From Deltaproteobacteria bacterium (GTDB taxonomy: Bacteria; Myxococcota_A; UBA9042; PHBI01): 64,000 nucleotides of DNA. Every line of letters starts with the position of its first letter. The first letter of the stretch is position 1. Below, one piece after another: positions 17,340 to 26,730 of the stretch. The position numbers and the translations under genes were made by a program. The stretch spans positions 1-64,000 of the forward strand of contig WYBB01000010.1 of NCBI GenBank assembly GCA_011526585.1, written 5' to 3'. Under the pieces are notes generated by a model that saw only the letters and a list, made by a program, of their open reading frames with translations, searched no databases and was not told the origin of the DNA.

Positions 17340-19655
17340 ATGAACAAACCCACATCCAGCGCCCCCGCCCGCCCCGTTGTCGCCTCCGCACGCGGAGCGC
17401 CGCCGCTCACCGAGGTCGCGCGCCTGCACCTCGACGCCGAGCTCGAGTACCTGCGCGTCGCGCTCAACGTCGGGGCCCGCCGGCTCGAGCGCTCCGGCCA
17501 CCTGCCCGGCCGCCAGGACGCGGCCGTCGATCCCTTCCTGCGCTTGCCGCCGGCCGATCCGGCCGAGCTGGAGGCCTTGCTCGAGGCGGCCGTGCGCAAG
17601 GAGTCCCTGATCGCGCACCTCGGGCGCGAGACCGAGCCGCCGCTGGTCACGCTGGCGAGCCGCCTCGGCCTCGACGACGACGATCGCATGCTGATGGCGA
17701 TCGCGCTCGCGAGCGAGGTCGCCGCCGACTTCCGCGGCATGTTTGCGCTCTTCGATCCGCGCGGCCGCGAGGTGCCGACGCTCGCCAGCGTGCTCATCGC
17801 GCTGGTGCCGCCGCCGCGCTGGTTCGCGGTGCGCTCGCGCCTCGACCCCGACCACCCGCTGGCGCGCCACGGCCTCATCGTGCGCGAGGAAGGCCTCGAC
17901 ACCCCGCCCGGGCTGCACGACCCGATCCGCCCGAGCCTGCGCCTCCTGCGCATCGCCCGCGGTGAGACCGGCCTCGACCCGACGATGAGCGCCTACGCGA
18001 CCCTCTTCCCGGCGAGCGACGCGCCCGCGCCCGTGCTGTGGAGCGAGCAGGAGCGCGCGCGCTATTCGCGCATGCGCGCGGTCGTCGACGGCACGCGCGC
18101 CGATCCCGACGCCATGCCGCTCTTCGTCCTGCGCGGCGCGGGCGGCAGCGGTCGCGCGCGCTGGATGCGCGAGATCGCGCACCACCTCGGCAAGGCCACC
18201 CTCGTCGTCGACCTGCACGCCGCCGCCATGGACGCACGCGGCTCCGTCGAGCGCCCGCCGCTGGCCGTCGCGCTCGCGCTCGCGCTACGCGAGGCGCGCA
18301 TCCACGACGCCGTGCTCGCGCTGCGCAACTACGAGCGCTTCGCCGAGCCTCAACCGATGGGCGGCGGCGAGGACGACGACAAGAACGTGCCGCAGCGCGC
18401 GCCGACCCACCACCTCTCGCTGCGCCTCGAGCAGTGCCTGGCCGGCCACCCGAACCCGGTCGCGCTGCTCGTGCCGACCGACTTCGCCGACGTCCCCGAG
18501 CTCCGCCGCGGCCTCGAGATCGTCGACGTGCCGATGCCCGAGCCGGCGACCCTGCACGCGCTCTGGCAGCGGCACCTGCCGCGCGACGCCCTCGCCGAGG
18601 ACCTCACGCTCGACACCCTCGTCGCCGCCTTCCGCCTGACGCCGGGCGAGCTCGAGGCCGCCGCCAAGGAGGCCACGCGCGCGCTGCAACTCGGTACCGC
18701 GCAAGCTCCCCGCGCCGACTTCCCGATGCTCCAGGAGATCATCAAGGGCCAGCGCCGCCACCGCCTGCGCGACATCGCGACCCTGGTCACGCGCGGCTAC
18801 CGCTGGGACCACCTCATCGCGCCGGCGACGGTCTTCGCCCAACTGCGCGAGCTGCTCGCGCGCTATCGCCACCGCCACCGCGTGATGGAGGTCTGGGGCC
18901 TCAAGCAGCGCTTCGGCGAAGCGCAGGGGATCTCGGCGCTCTTCGAGGGTCCGCCCGGCACCGGCAAGACGATGGCGGCCAATATCGTCGCGCACGAGCT
19001 CGGCCTCGACCTCTTCCAGGTCGACCTCTCCAAGGTGATGTCGAAGTACATCGGCGAGACCGAAAAGCACCTGGCGACCCTCTTCGACGAGGCCGAGCGC
19101 GCTCAGGCCCTCATCCTCTTCGACGAGGCCGACAGCCTCTTCTCCAAGCGCACCGAGGTGCGCGACTCGCACGACCGCCACGCCAACCTCAAGGTGAACT
19201 ACCTGCTCCAGCGCATCGAGCGCTTCAGCGGCATCGCGGTGCTCACGACCAACCTGCCCGAGAACTTCGACGAGGCGCTCGGCCGCCGCCTCACCGTCAA
19301 GGTGCACTTCCCCAAGCCCGACGTCGCCGCGCGCGAGCTCCTCTGGCGGAGCATGCTCGCCGGCCTGCCGACCCGCCTCGACGACACCGACCTGCACCTG
19401 GTCGCCAAGGAGTTCGATCTCTCCGGCGGCCTCATCCGCAACAGCGTCCTGCGCGCCGCCTTCATGGCCGCCGCGCGCGACATCGACATCGACTTCGACC
19501 TGCTCGAGATCGCCGCGCGCATCGAGCTCAAGCACCAGAACAAGCTGATGCGCGGCGACCCGCTGCGCGACCTCGTCGAGAAGTTCGACACCGACAAGAC
19601 CGCGAGCCCGCCCGACGGCGAGCCCGCGGAGGAGCCCGTCGGCGACGCTACCTGA
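17340..19655 (+). CDS. AAA ATPase of the type associated with contractile injection systems
   Basis: A 771-residue cytoplasmic protein. The N-terminal ~300 residues include an all-helical segment [20 protein letters not shown], which resembles the start of AAA proteins found in phage-tail-like (eCIS) loci. A degenerate first nucleotide-binding region ([14 protein letters not shown]) follows. The C-terminal AAA module is intact: Walker A GPPGTGKT from residue 537, Walker [12 protein letters not shown] near 590, sensor [13 protein letters not shown] and the arginine finger region [11 protein letters not shown] role as an unfoldase/assembly or regulatory ATPase is expected. No sheath, tube or baseplate gene is in the window, so its partner is unknown. 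It is divergent from the IQM-like operon over 247 bases, which makes a shared regulatory region possible. Start ATG at 17340 was chosen because upstream codons are Arg-rich leader translation. The 3' end overlaps the convergent esterase gene by eight bases. Confidence 0.87.
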   Translation: MNKPTSSAPARPVVASARGAPPLTEVARLHLDAELEYLRVALNVGARRLERSGHLPGRQDAAVDPFLRLPPADPAELEALLEAAVRKESLIAHLGRETEPPLVTLASRLGLDDDDRMLMAIALASEVAADFRGMFALFDPRGREVPTLASVLIALVPPPRWFAVRSRLDPDHPLARHGLIVREEGLDTPPGLHDPIRPSLRLLRIARGETGLDPTMSAYATLFPASDAPAPVLWSEQERARYSRMRAVVDGTRADPDAMPLFVLRGAGGSGRARWMREIAHHLGKATLVVDLHAAAMDARGSVERPPLAVALALALREARIHDAVLALRNYERFAEPQPMGGGEDDDKNVPQRAPTHHLSLRLEQCLAGHPNPVALLVPTDFADVPELRRGLEIVDVPMPEPATLHALWQRHLPRDALAEDLTLDTLVAAFRLTPGELEAAAKEATRALQLGTAQAPRADFPMLQEIIKGQRRHRLRDIATLVTRGYRWDHLIAPATVFAQLRELLARYRHRHRVMEVWGLKQRFGEAQGISALFEGPPGTGKTMAANIVAHELGLDLFQVDLSKVMSKYIGETEKHLATLFDEAERAQALILFDEADSLFSKRTEVRDSHDRHANLKVNYLLQRIERFSGIAVLTTNLPENFDEALGRRLTVKVHFPKPDVAARELLWRSMLAGLPTRLDDTDLHLVAKEFDLSGGLIRNSVLRAAFMAAARDIDIDFDLLEIAARIELKHQNKLMRGDPLRDLVEKFDTDKTASPPDGEPAEEPVGDAT

Positions 19656-20769
19656 GGCTGTGCTTCGCGAAGAAGCGCCAGAGCGGATCGGCCAGGCGCA
19701 GCGGGTGGTTCCGACCGTTGGCATAGGCGTGAGCGAGGCCCTCGATCAGCGCGAAGTGAAAGACGTTGCCACCGTCGCCCGCGACCGGCGTCGCGAAGAC
19801 GAAGTCCCCGACGACGAAGTCGCCGGCGAGGCGCTCTTCATAGGTGTAGTCCTCGCTCAGACCACAGAGCGTGAGATAGTCGCGCGCGATGCGGTGGCCG
19901 ACCGCCATGCCGACCTGCGTCTCGAAGAAGTCGGCGGAGACGTCGAAGGCGTCGACGCCGTAGTGCTCGGTGAAGCGATCGTCCTCGGCGCCGAGGGTGA
20001 AGGCGAACGAGAGCGGCCGCGGCACCGTCACCGGATCGAGGTTCATCGTGCCGCCCGAAGCCGAGAGCGCCGCGAAGCGGTCGTAGCGCTCGAGCGCCAG
20101 GCGCGAGGTCATGGCGCCGCCGTTGGAGAAGCCCGAGGCGTAGATCCGGTCGCGGTCGACCGGGTAGCGCGCCGCGAGCAGCTCGAGCATGCGATCGAAG
20201 TAGGCGACGTCGTCCATCAGCGGGTGATCGACCAGCGCGCGGCGCTCGGGGCGCAAGCGCTCGATCTCGCGTGCGCTGCACAGCGGCATGGCGGCGGGAT
20301 CGCCGAGCTTGCCCGCGGCCCACTTCGTCGTGACCTTGAGCTCGCCGCGATCGTCGAAGTCGCCGTCGCGGTTTTCGTCCTCGAAGAAGCAGTAGGTGAG
20401 CGCGCTCGGGAAGACGGCGATGAAGCCTTCCTCGGTGGCCTTCTCGCGCCAGCCGCTCATGCGCAGGAACCTCTCGCCGTCGCCGCTGGTCCCGTGCAGC
20501 ATGAAGACGACCGGCACCGGGCGGCCGCGCTCGGCCGAGCGCGGGAAGTGCACGATCACCTCGCGCGCGATCCCGTCGACCTCGAAGCGGTGCCGGCGGG
20601 TGCCGGGGTCGAGCTTGGCGCCGCGGCCGGCGTCGTCGTCGACGGTGGCGATGACGAGCACGCTCTCCTCGAGCGCGGTCTCGCCGGAGGTGGGGTCGAG
20701 CTCGGCGTCGCAGCCGCCCAGGGCGCAAACGCTGACGCAGGCGAGCGAGGTCGTGACGAAGGATCGCAT
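19648..20769 (-). CDS. Secreted alpha/beta-hydrolase esterase lipoprotein (LpqC/PHB depolymerase-like)
   Basis: A 373-residue lipoprotein. The signal peptide MRSFVTTSLACVSVCALGGC carries lipobox ALGGC, with GGAG five bases before the ATG at 20769. The alpha/beta-hydrolase core shows the oxyanion HGTSGDGERF, the nucleophile elbow YASGFSNGGAMTSRLA (Ser in GFSNG) and a late His (GLAHAYANGRNHP). The arrangement matches poly(3-hydroxybutyrate) depolymerase/feruloyl-esterase-like proteins of the LpqC group. It would act on an extracellular ester substrate from the outer membrane or periplasmic face. An insertion with FFEDENRDGDFDDRGE is acidic and EF-hand-like, so it may bind calcium. The 3' end overlaps the AAA ATPase gene by eight bases (tail to tail). 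No operon partner is visible. Confidence 0.85.
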   Translation of the reverse strand: MRSFVTTSLACVSVCALGGCDAELDPTSGETALEESVLVIATVDDDAGRGAKLDPGTRRHRFEVDGIAREVIVHFPRSAERGRPVPVVFMLHGTSGDGERFLRMSGWREKATEEGFIAVFPSALTYCFFEDENRDGDFDDRGELKVTTKWAAGKLGDPAAMPLCSAREIERLRPERRALVDHPLMDDVAYFDRMLELLAARYPVDRDRIYASGFSNGGAMTSRLALERYDRFAALSASGGTMNLDPVTVPRPLSFAFTLGAEDDRFTEHYGVDAFDVSADFFETQVGMAVGHRIARDYLTLCGLSEDYTYEERLAGDFVVGDFVFATPVAGDGGNVFHFALIEGLAHAYANGRNHPLRLADPLWRFFAKHSLR

Positions 20770-20893
20770 GGTGTCTCCGAGGTGATGACGGCGCCCGATC
20801 GCGCCGCGTCTCCCGCAAAGCAGCCGCCGTGCCACCTGCGGCCGAGGGGCCCGAACCCACGCCGAGGCCGGGTCGCGGCGCGGCGGTGGCGAC

Positions 20894-20920
20894 ACCCGAG
20901 ACCAGGGTGTCTCCTCGGGT
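20894..20920. other. Weak inverted repeat upstream of the esterase gene
   Basis: Seven-base arms ACCCGAG and CTCGGGT are separated by 13 bases within the 272-base gap between the esterase and the histidine kinase. There is no T-tract. It may be a weak terminator for the kinase gene's neighbour or an operator; the rest of the gap shows nothing recognisable. Confidence 0.3.
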
Positions 20921-21041
20921 CGACAGCGGCCCGGGGTCGCCGTCTCCCGCGCGAGACGATGGGGACCGAGCCGTGCCGCGCTCGCGGGGATCCATCCCGC
21001 GCCAGGTGAGGCGAGCCCTCACGAGCGTCGCGGCGGCGGTG

Positions 21042-23099
21042 CTACGGCGCGTTCAGGATCTCGCCGACCTTCGCCACCAGCTCGGCCTCGCCGAACGGCT
21101 TCTGCAGGAGCGGTTCCGGCAGCGCCGGCGCCTCCTCGCCGACGACGCCCTGCGGGTTGGCCGAGATGAAGAGGATGCGCAGCGTCGGATGGCGCTCGCG
21201 GAGGAGCTCGGCGAGCTTCGTCCCGAGCATGTCGGGCATGACGATGTCGGTGATCAGCAGATCGAGCGGCCCCGGGTAGGTCCGGACCAGCTCCAGCGCG
21301 TCGAGCGGGCTCGCCGCCTCGTGTACCGAGAGCCCGAGCTCCTTCAGGAACCGCACGAGCGCCATGCGGATCAGGAGCTCGTCCTCGACGACGAGCACGG
21401 TCCGCCGCCCGAGCGCGGTCGCCGTGCCCTCCTCCGGCGGATCGGCGACGATCCCCTCGGGCGGCGCGCACGGGAAGAGCAGATCGAAGCGCGTGCCCGA
21501 CCCGGGCCTGCTCTCCACTTCGATGTGGCCTCCCAGATCGCGCACGATCGCGAACACCGAGGCGAGACCGAGCCCGGTGCCCTTGCCGACCGCCTTGGTG
21601 GTGAAGAACGGCTCGAAGATCCGCGCGCGCGTGCGCTCGTCCATGCCAGTCCCGGAGTCGCTCACCCGCAGGCGCAGGTAGCGACCTGCCTCGAGCCCGC
21701 GCGCGCTCGCCTCCGAGGGCAAGAGCTCGACCTCCTCGGTCCCGAGGGTGAGGGTGCCGCCCTCGGGCATCGCGTCGCGCGCGTTGCTCGCGAGGTTCAT
21801 CACGATCTGCTCGACCTGGACCGCATCGGCGAGGACCGGACAGCGCGGCGCGCTCGTCTCCAGCTCGATGCGGATCTTCTCGGTGACCAGTCGCTCCAGC
21901 ATGTTCTTGCCGCCGTGCAGCACCTCGTCGATCGACAACGCCCGCGCGTTGGCCACCTCCTTGCGCGAGAACGCCAGGAGCTGCGCCGCGAGCTGCCCGC
22001 CGCGGTGCGCGACCTTGGTCGCGGCGGCGATGTAGCCGCGCATCTGCTCGACCGGGATCCCTTCGCGCATCGCCAGCGTGGTGCAGCCGATGATCCCCTG
22101 CAGCACGTTGTTGAAGTCGTGGGCCACACCGCTGGCCAGCGTCCCGATGGCCTCCATCTTGTGCGCGTGCTGGAGCTGTTCCTGTAGCGCCCTGTGCTCG
22201 GTGATGTCGGAGAGGACCACGACGTCGCGCTCCACCCGACCGTCGGCGCCGGCGATGGCGGTACCCCGCGCCCGGACCCAGCGCACCTCGCCGTCGGGTC
22301 GGAGGATGCGGAAGGTCAGATCGTAGCCGCCGGGGCTGGCCAGGTGTCGATCGATCTCGGCGACGACCACCGCCCGGTCGTCCGGGTGCACCCACGCGCT
22401 CGCCTTGGCACCGGCGTCGTAGAGCGCCTGCTCCGAGCGCCCGGTGATCGCCTCGAAGGCCGGGCTCACGTAGAGGATCCGCCCCTGGCGCACGTCGGAG
22501 AGCACGAAGGCGTCGGCGACGTGGTGCGCGATCTGAGAGAGGCGCCCCTCGCTCTCGCGCAGCTCGGTCAGGTCGATCAGCACCGAGCGCAGGGTCATCC
22601 CGCACCCCGCTTCGCCGTTGCGCGCGACCGAGGCGATGTGCACCGGCACCTTGCGCCCGCTGGCCGCCGTGAGCTCGATCTCGCAGTTGTGCTGGCGCGA
22701 GCCCGCGATCACCGCCTGGCGATGCAGGTGGAAGGCGTCGGCCGCGGCCTCGCCCATGAACGCCGACAGGTGGCGACCGACCAGCGCCTCGCGCGCGACT
22801 CCGACGAAGCGCGCGGCGGCCTGGTTGGCCTCGAGCACCTTGCCCTCGCGGTCGAGCACCAGGTGGCCGACGGGCGCGAGGTCGAAGAGCTCCATGTAGT
22901 AGTCGCGCATCTGCGCGAGCTCGAGCTGCACGCGGCGCAGCTCTTCGTTCTGCATCTCCAGCTCGACCTGGTGCACGCGCAGCTCGTAGATCGCGCGCTC
23001 GAGCTCGCCGGCCTTGGCGCCGGGCGGAGGTGGCACCCTGGCCGCGGGCGGCGTTGCACCCTCGCGGGCGACGAGGTTGGGATCGGCGGGCTCTGGCAT
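21042..23099 (-). CDS. Hybrid sensor histidine kinase with two PAS domains and receiver (probable 3' part of a larger gene)
   Basis: A 685-residue open frame. A coiled coil (ELERAIYELRVHQVELEMQN, residues 32-51) leads to PAS 1 (~68-180) and PAS 2 with a PAC-type end (~190-305, HPDDRAVV, VLSDITEHRA). It is followed by the HisKA H-box GVAHDFNNVL (His 327), the HATPase domain ([29 protein letters not shown]) and a C-terminal receiver (VLVVEDELLIRM, LLITDIVMPDMLG, QKPFGEAEL). It is cytoplasmic, with no membrane segment. It is in the same frame as the CheB-CheR part upstream, and the two probably once formed one ~1536-residue protein interrupted by three single-base losses. The ATG at 23099 (MPEPADPN) lies inside the upstream PAS frame and could still allow separate expression. 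Confidence 0.85.
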   Translation of the reverse strand: MPEPADPNLVAREGATPPAARVPPPPGAKAGELERAIYELRVHQVELEMQNEELRRVQLELAQMRDYYMELFDLAPVGHLVLDREGKVLEANQAAARFVGVAREALVGRHLSAFMGEAAADAFHLHRQAVIAGSRQHNCEIELTAASGRKVPVHIASVARNGEAGCGMTLRSVLIDLTELRESEGRLSQIAHHVADAFVLSDVRQGRILYVSPAFEAITGRSEQALYDAGAKASAWVHPDDRAVVVAEIDRHLASPGGYDLTFRILRPDGEVRWVRARGTAIAGADGRVERDVVVLSDITEHRALQEQLQHAHKMEAIGTLASGVAHDFNNVLQGIIGCTTLAMREGIPVEQMRGYIAAATKVAHRGGQLAAQLLAFSRKEVANARALSIDEVLHGGKNMLERLVTEKIRIELETSAPRCPVLADAVQVEQIVMNLASNARDAMPEGGTLTLGTEEVELLPSEASARGLEAGRYLRLRVSDSGTGMDERTRARIFEPFFTTKAVGKGTGLGLASVFAIVRDLGGHIEVESRPGSGTRFDLLFPCAPPEGIVADPPEEGTATALGRRTVLVVEDELLIRMALVRFLKELGLSVHEAASPLDALELVRTYPGPLDLLITDIVMPDMLGTKLAELLRERHPTLRILFISANPQGVVGEEAPALPEPLLQKPFGEAELVAKVGEILNAP

Positions 23100-23631
23100 C
23101 GGGGCCTGTGAGCCTTCGCTATGACCTCACTCACATCGACCGCAACTCCCGAGACCCCGATGATGGAGTTCTCACGCTCCCGGACAGGCTCGACGTAGAC
23201 GAGGTACCGCCGCACGTCAGCGCCCACCTTGAGCTTCACGGTCGCCGAGGCCGAGCGCGCCTCGTTCAGCGCCCCGCGCTTGAGCGCGGTCAGCGCCGCT
23301 GTGTCTTCTGACCCAAGCAGATCGGCGTCGCGCCGGCCGATCAACGCGGGCGCGTCCACGCCGAAGAGCCCCTTGGACACCCAGAGGTAGCGGAGCTCGG
23401 CGTCCTGGGCGAAGAGCGTGACCGGTGAGCCCTGCAGGACGACCTGGAGGCGGCGCTCGCTCTCCTGCAAGCGCTTGATGGTCGTGATGTTGACGAAGGT
23501 CAGCACCAGCCCGTCGTTGGTCGACTTGAGCTCCTCGTTGGCGGTCTCCAGCTCCTCGATCGTCGCCTGGTGGCTCTCCTTGGTGTGCTGTAGCTCCTGC
23601 TCGAGCTTGCTGACCTGGCTCGTGTGCAGCG

Positions 23632-23656
23632 TGTCCTCGAATCGACCTCGGTGCTC
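23632..23656 (-). other. Frameshift junction 2 in CheB-CheR gene
   Basis: The linker frame ends in FVSFERVRPVRARSTEVDS and turns Arg/Ser-rich. The next frame begins FEDTLHTSQVSK, the usual coiled-coil continuation. A single missing base near 23640 joins them. Confidence 0.6.
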
Positions 23657-24354
23657 CGGGCGCGCACGGGCCGCACGCGCTCGAAGCTGACGAAGAAGAG
23701 TCCCCGATAGGCGTCGGGATCGTTCACCCGCCGGACGTGCAGGTCGACCAGGACGAAGTCGCCGTTGGTGCGCACGCGCACGTCGCGGTGCATGGCGTCG
23801 CCATCGGCGGCGGCCTGGCGGATGGCTGCCGCGAGGGCCAGGCTCAGACCCTCGCGCGCCATGTTGAAGACGTTGGCGTGCGGCTGCGGGCCGGCCGCTG
23901 GCTCGAGGAAGAGCCCGGTGCGGCCGTGGATGTGCACGACGTCACCGCGCTCGTGAACGAGCACGGTCGGGGGCACGAGCTCGCGCAGCATCAGATCGAT
24001 GGTCACGCGAGGGAGCGCGCCCGGCGTGCCGCGAGCGCTCGCCAGCGGGGTTCGGGGCAGCGCGGAGCCGGTCGAGGCGTCAAGCGACAGCTCCGTCAGG
24101 GCGTGCTCGATGGGGACCTCGAGGCGCCGGTAGATCTTCCACTTGCGATCGACCGTCGCGAACAGGTGGCCAAACGTGCCGACCGACTCGGAGGAGCCGA
24201 GGAAGAGCAGACCGCCCGGCTTGAGGGCGTAGTGGAACAGCGGCAGGATCCGCTTCTGGAGCGTCGGCTTGAGGTAGATGAGCAGGTTGCGGCAGATGAC
24301 CAGATCGAGCTTGGTGAAGGGCGGATCGGCGATGAGGTTCTGCTGCGCGAAGAC

Positions 24355-24370
24355 CAACATTCGCGCACGT
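24355..24370 (-). other. Frameshift junction 1 in CheB-CheR gene
   Basis: On the minus strand the family sequence V-R-E-M-(L/V)-V-F-A-Q-Q is encoded as GTGCGCGA-ATGTTGG, one base short. The frame before gives VRECWSS, the frame after gives MLVFAQQ. The position of the missing base is clear; whether it is biological is not. Confidence 0.7.
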
Positions 24371-25649
24371 CCTTCCTGATGCGGAAGCTGTCATCCTGGC
24401 GCATGAAGTAGCGCTCGAGCCGCTCGGGCGAGAGGTCCGAGACGATCCCGAGCGGATAGACCCCCGCGCGGGCGATCTCGATCGCGTCCGGGTCGAGATC
24501 GGTCGCGAAGATCTGGACCGCAGGCGAGCGCCCGGTCTCGCGCAGGGCCTCGCGCAGCAGGATGGCGATCGAGTACGCCTCCTCCCCCGTCGAGCAACCT
24601 GCGACCCAGACGCGCAGGGACCCGTCGTTGGCCTTGCCCGCGACGAGCGAGCCGAGGAGCGCGGCGAGCGACTGGAAAGCGTCGGGATCGCGGAAGAACG
24701 AGGTCACGCCGATCAGCAGCTCCTTGAAGAGCAGGTCGAGCTCGGTCGGGTTCTCCTCGAGGTAGCGCACGTAGCGCTCGAGCGAGTCGAGGTGGCGCAC
24801 GACCATGCGTCGCTCGATGCGGCGCCCGATGGTCGACTCCTTGTATTGGGAGAAGTCGTGGCCACTCCGCCGCTTGAGCAGGAGGAAGAGCTGCTGCATC
24901 GACTCGGCGAACGCGGACCGACCTTCGTCCTCCTCGTCGTCGACCAGCACCACGTGCGTCGGCATGTGAAAGGCGTCGCGCACGTACGCGACCAGGGGCT
25001 CGGACATCTCCGCGGCGGGCAGCACGTAGTCGACCAGACCGGTCGCGATGGCGCTGTGCGGCATGCCCGAGTAGCTCGCCGAGTCCTCCTGCTGCACCAT
25101 GACCATGCCGAGCTCGCCCTTGATCGCCCGCAGCCCCTGCGTTCCATCGCTGCCGGTGCCGGAGAGCACGATGCCGATCGCACGCTCCTTCATCTCGCGG
25201 GCGAGCGAGCGGAAGAAGTCGTCGATCGGCAAGAGCAGATCGGTCCGCGCCGTGGGCTCGAGCGGCACGAGGCAGCCGCCGGCGAAGTCGAGGATGCGCC
25301 CGGGCATGGCCGTGTAGACGTGGTTCGGCGCGGGCCTGGTGCGCTGGGTCACCTCGCTCACCGGCATCGCGGTCTTCCGCTGGAGGAGCTCGTGCAGCAT
25401 GCTCGCCTGCCCGCGCGGCTGATGCGTGACCACCACGAAGGCGACGCCCGAGTCGGCCGGCATGTTGGAGAAGAACTCCTCGAGCGCGCGCAGACCGCCG
25501 GCCGAGGCCCCGAGCCCGACGATCGGGGTCGGCCCGGTGCCGCGCCCGGCCTTCGCGGCCGCGGCGGCGGGATCGCGAGCGTCCGATGAGCCCTCGTCCC
25601 GTGGGCCGTCGCCTCCGATCTCCTCGCCTGAGCGCTTGCCGGTCGCCAT

Positions 25650-25945
25650 GGTGCCTCCTGGGACGTCGCGTGTGTGGCACCCGCGACCTCGTCGCGTCGC
25701 GCGACCAACCGGCATCGGTCTACGCGACAACGCGACGCGGGTCCAGCCGGTCCGGTCGTGATCCCGAGCGCGATATCGCCGAGCGCTGGCACGGCACGGT
25801 GCGCACCCAATGGCGGGAGCTCCTCGAGGATCCGTCGCAGCTCGCGCTCGACCTCCCACGTGCGGTGCTGGACACGCGTTGGGACGCGGGCGCGCGCTGC
25901 TCGCGCACTATCGGATGCCCGCGGCGGGCAGCGGCGATTGATGTC
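25650..25945. other. Intergenic region upstream of CheB-CheR and VapBC
   Basis: About 296 bases between divergent genes. On the plus strand a short stretch near 25798-25890 reads like coding sequence (RTQWRELLEDPSQLALDLPR) but has no start or stop context. It may be an old gene fragment. No promoter for the minus-strand gene stands out. Confidence 0.35.
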
Positions 25946-25987
25946 GAGGCATCAGTCTCTTGACGATGGAGTCATCAGTCCCATACT
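25946..25987 (+). promoter_or_regulatory. vapBC promoter with direct-repeat operator
   Basis: A sigma-70-like promoter TTGACG (25960-25965), 16-base spacer, CATACT (25982-25987) lies immediately before the antitoxin ATG at 25994. The expected start of transcription falls at or within a few bases of the ATG, so the message is probably leaderless. Two copies of a 12-base repeat, GAGGCATCAGTC (25946-25957) and GAGTCATCAGTC (25969-25980), flank the -35 and fill the spacer. Their placement fits the autoregulatory operator of a VapB-type antitoxin. Confidence 0.65.
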
Positions 25988-25993
25988 ACGGGC

Positions 25994-26242
25994 ATGAGAA
26001 CCACGCTGACCCTCGACCCCGACGTCGCCGCTGCCCTGCAGCGCCTCGCCGCCGAGCGCCAACTCTCCTGGAAGGACGCGGTGAACACGGCCCTGCGCGA
26101 TGGGCTCGCGAGCCTCGAGCGCGGGGCCCCTCGTCGCAAGCGCTACGTGACACCCGCCGTGGACCCGGGCGCCCCGGCGCTGCGGGGAGTGCACAGCGTG
26201 CACGAGATGCTCGCGTTCGCCGAAGGCGAGGACTACCGGTGA
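25994..26242 (+). CDS. vapB: Ribbon-helix-helix antitoxin, VapB-like
   Basis: An 82-residue antitoxin. The N-terminal half MRTTLTLDPDVAAALQRLAA followed by RQLSWKDAVNTALRDGLA is a ribbon-helix-helix DNA-binding fold: the first strand gives the beta-ribbon and two helices follow. The C-terminal half, with VHSVHEMLAFAEGED, is the flexible part expected to wrap the toxin's active site. The start ATG has no Shine-Dalgarno sequence, in line with a leaderless message. The stop overlaps the toxin start (GTGA at 26239-26242), giving tight coupling. It neutralises the PIN-domain toxin and represses the operon with it, probably at the 12-base direct repeat just upstream. Confidence 0.87.
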   Translation: MRTTLTLDPDVAAALQRLAAERQLSWKDAVNTALRDGLASLERGAPRRKRYVTPAVDPGAPALRGVHSVHEMLAFAEGEDYR

Positions 26243-26676
26243 TCCTCGTCGACGCCAACCTGTTGCTGTACGCCAAGCTGAGCTCCTACGACGAGCACGA
26301 GACCGCGCATGCCTGGCTCGACGAGCGCCTGAACGGGCGCGCCAAGGTCGGGCTCGCGTGGCCCTCGCTGCTCGCATTCCTGCGGCTTTCGACCAACCCG
26401 CGCTTCTTCCGGCGGCCGCTCCCCATGGAGCGCGCATGGCAACAGGTGCGCGAGTGGCTGGCGCTGCCGTCGACCTGGGCGCCGGCTCCGACCGAGGATC
26501 ACGCGGAGATCCTCGACAAGCTCGTCGTGGGTCAGGGCCTGACCCCGAAGCTGGTCTCCGACGCCCACCTCGCCGCCCTGGCGATCGAGCACGGGCTCGT
26601 GCTCTGCTCGGCCGACGCGGACTTCGCCCGCTTCCGCGGGCTACGCTGGGACAACCCGCTCGCCGCGCGCGGATGA
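26239..26676 (+). CDS. vapC: PIN-domain ribonuclease toxin, VapC-like
   Basis: A 145-residue PIN-domain toxin starting with GTG (VILVDANLLLYAKL). The conserved acidic residues expected for Mg2+-dependent RNase activity are visible: Asp5 in VDANLL, Glu/Asp in the DEHETAHAWLDE region, and the C-terminal SDAHLAALA and CSADADFARF aspartates. An FLRLSTNPRFF segment is typical of this VapC subgroup. Family members cleave tRNA or rRNA to arrest translation; the target here is unknown. It is translationally coupled to the antitoxin by a four-base overlap. The pair sits between decayed genes (a broken CheB-CheR gene and a cytochrome peroxidase remnant), a usual setting for mobile toxin-antitoxin modules. 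Confidence 0.9.
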   Translation: MILVDANLLLYAKLSSYDEHETAHAWLDERLNGRAKVGLAWPSLLAFLRLSTNPRFFRRPLPMERAWQQVREWLALPSTWAPAPTEDHAEILDKLVVGQGLTPKLVSDAHLAALAIEHGLVLCSADADFARFRGLRWDNPLAARG

Positions 26677-26730
26677 ACACCCCCGGGCGAGCTACCGCTG
26701 CGGTCTCGCGCGGTCGTCCGTGGACCGGCC

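Larger units (their letters stand above)
23100..25649 (-). pseudogene. CheB-CheR fusion with linker and PAS domain, frameshifted
   Basis: This is the 5' part of a CheB-CheR-PAS-kinase hybrid. ATG 25649 follows AGGAGG. The first frame holds the CheB methylesterase domain (GLGASAGGLRALEEFF, VLSGTGSDGTQGLRAIK) and the start of CheR (SGHDFSQYKESTIGRRIERR, SFFRDPDAF, SAM site VAGCSTGEEAYS). A second frame from about 24360 continues CheR (MLVFAQQNLIADPPFTKLDL, CRNLLIYL) and a linker. A third frame from about 23640 has the coiled coil DTLHTSQVSKLEQEL and a PAS domain, then runs out of frame at about 23100. Each junction is explained by loss of one base; together they restore the original frame in the kinase part. 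The usual ~100-residue PAS-like stretch between STNEEL and DGLVLTFVNIT is also absent here (STNDGLVLTFVNIT). It could be real decay or sequencing error. Confidence 0.7.

Noticed and set aside
22709..23506. A separate 265-residue PAS protein gene
   Set aside because: Only the first ~130 residues are PAS-like. The remainder is the kinase gene in the wrong frame, so this is a piece of the broken CheB-CheR-kinase gene.
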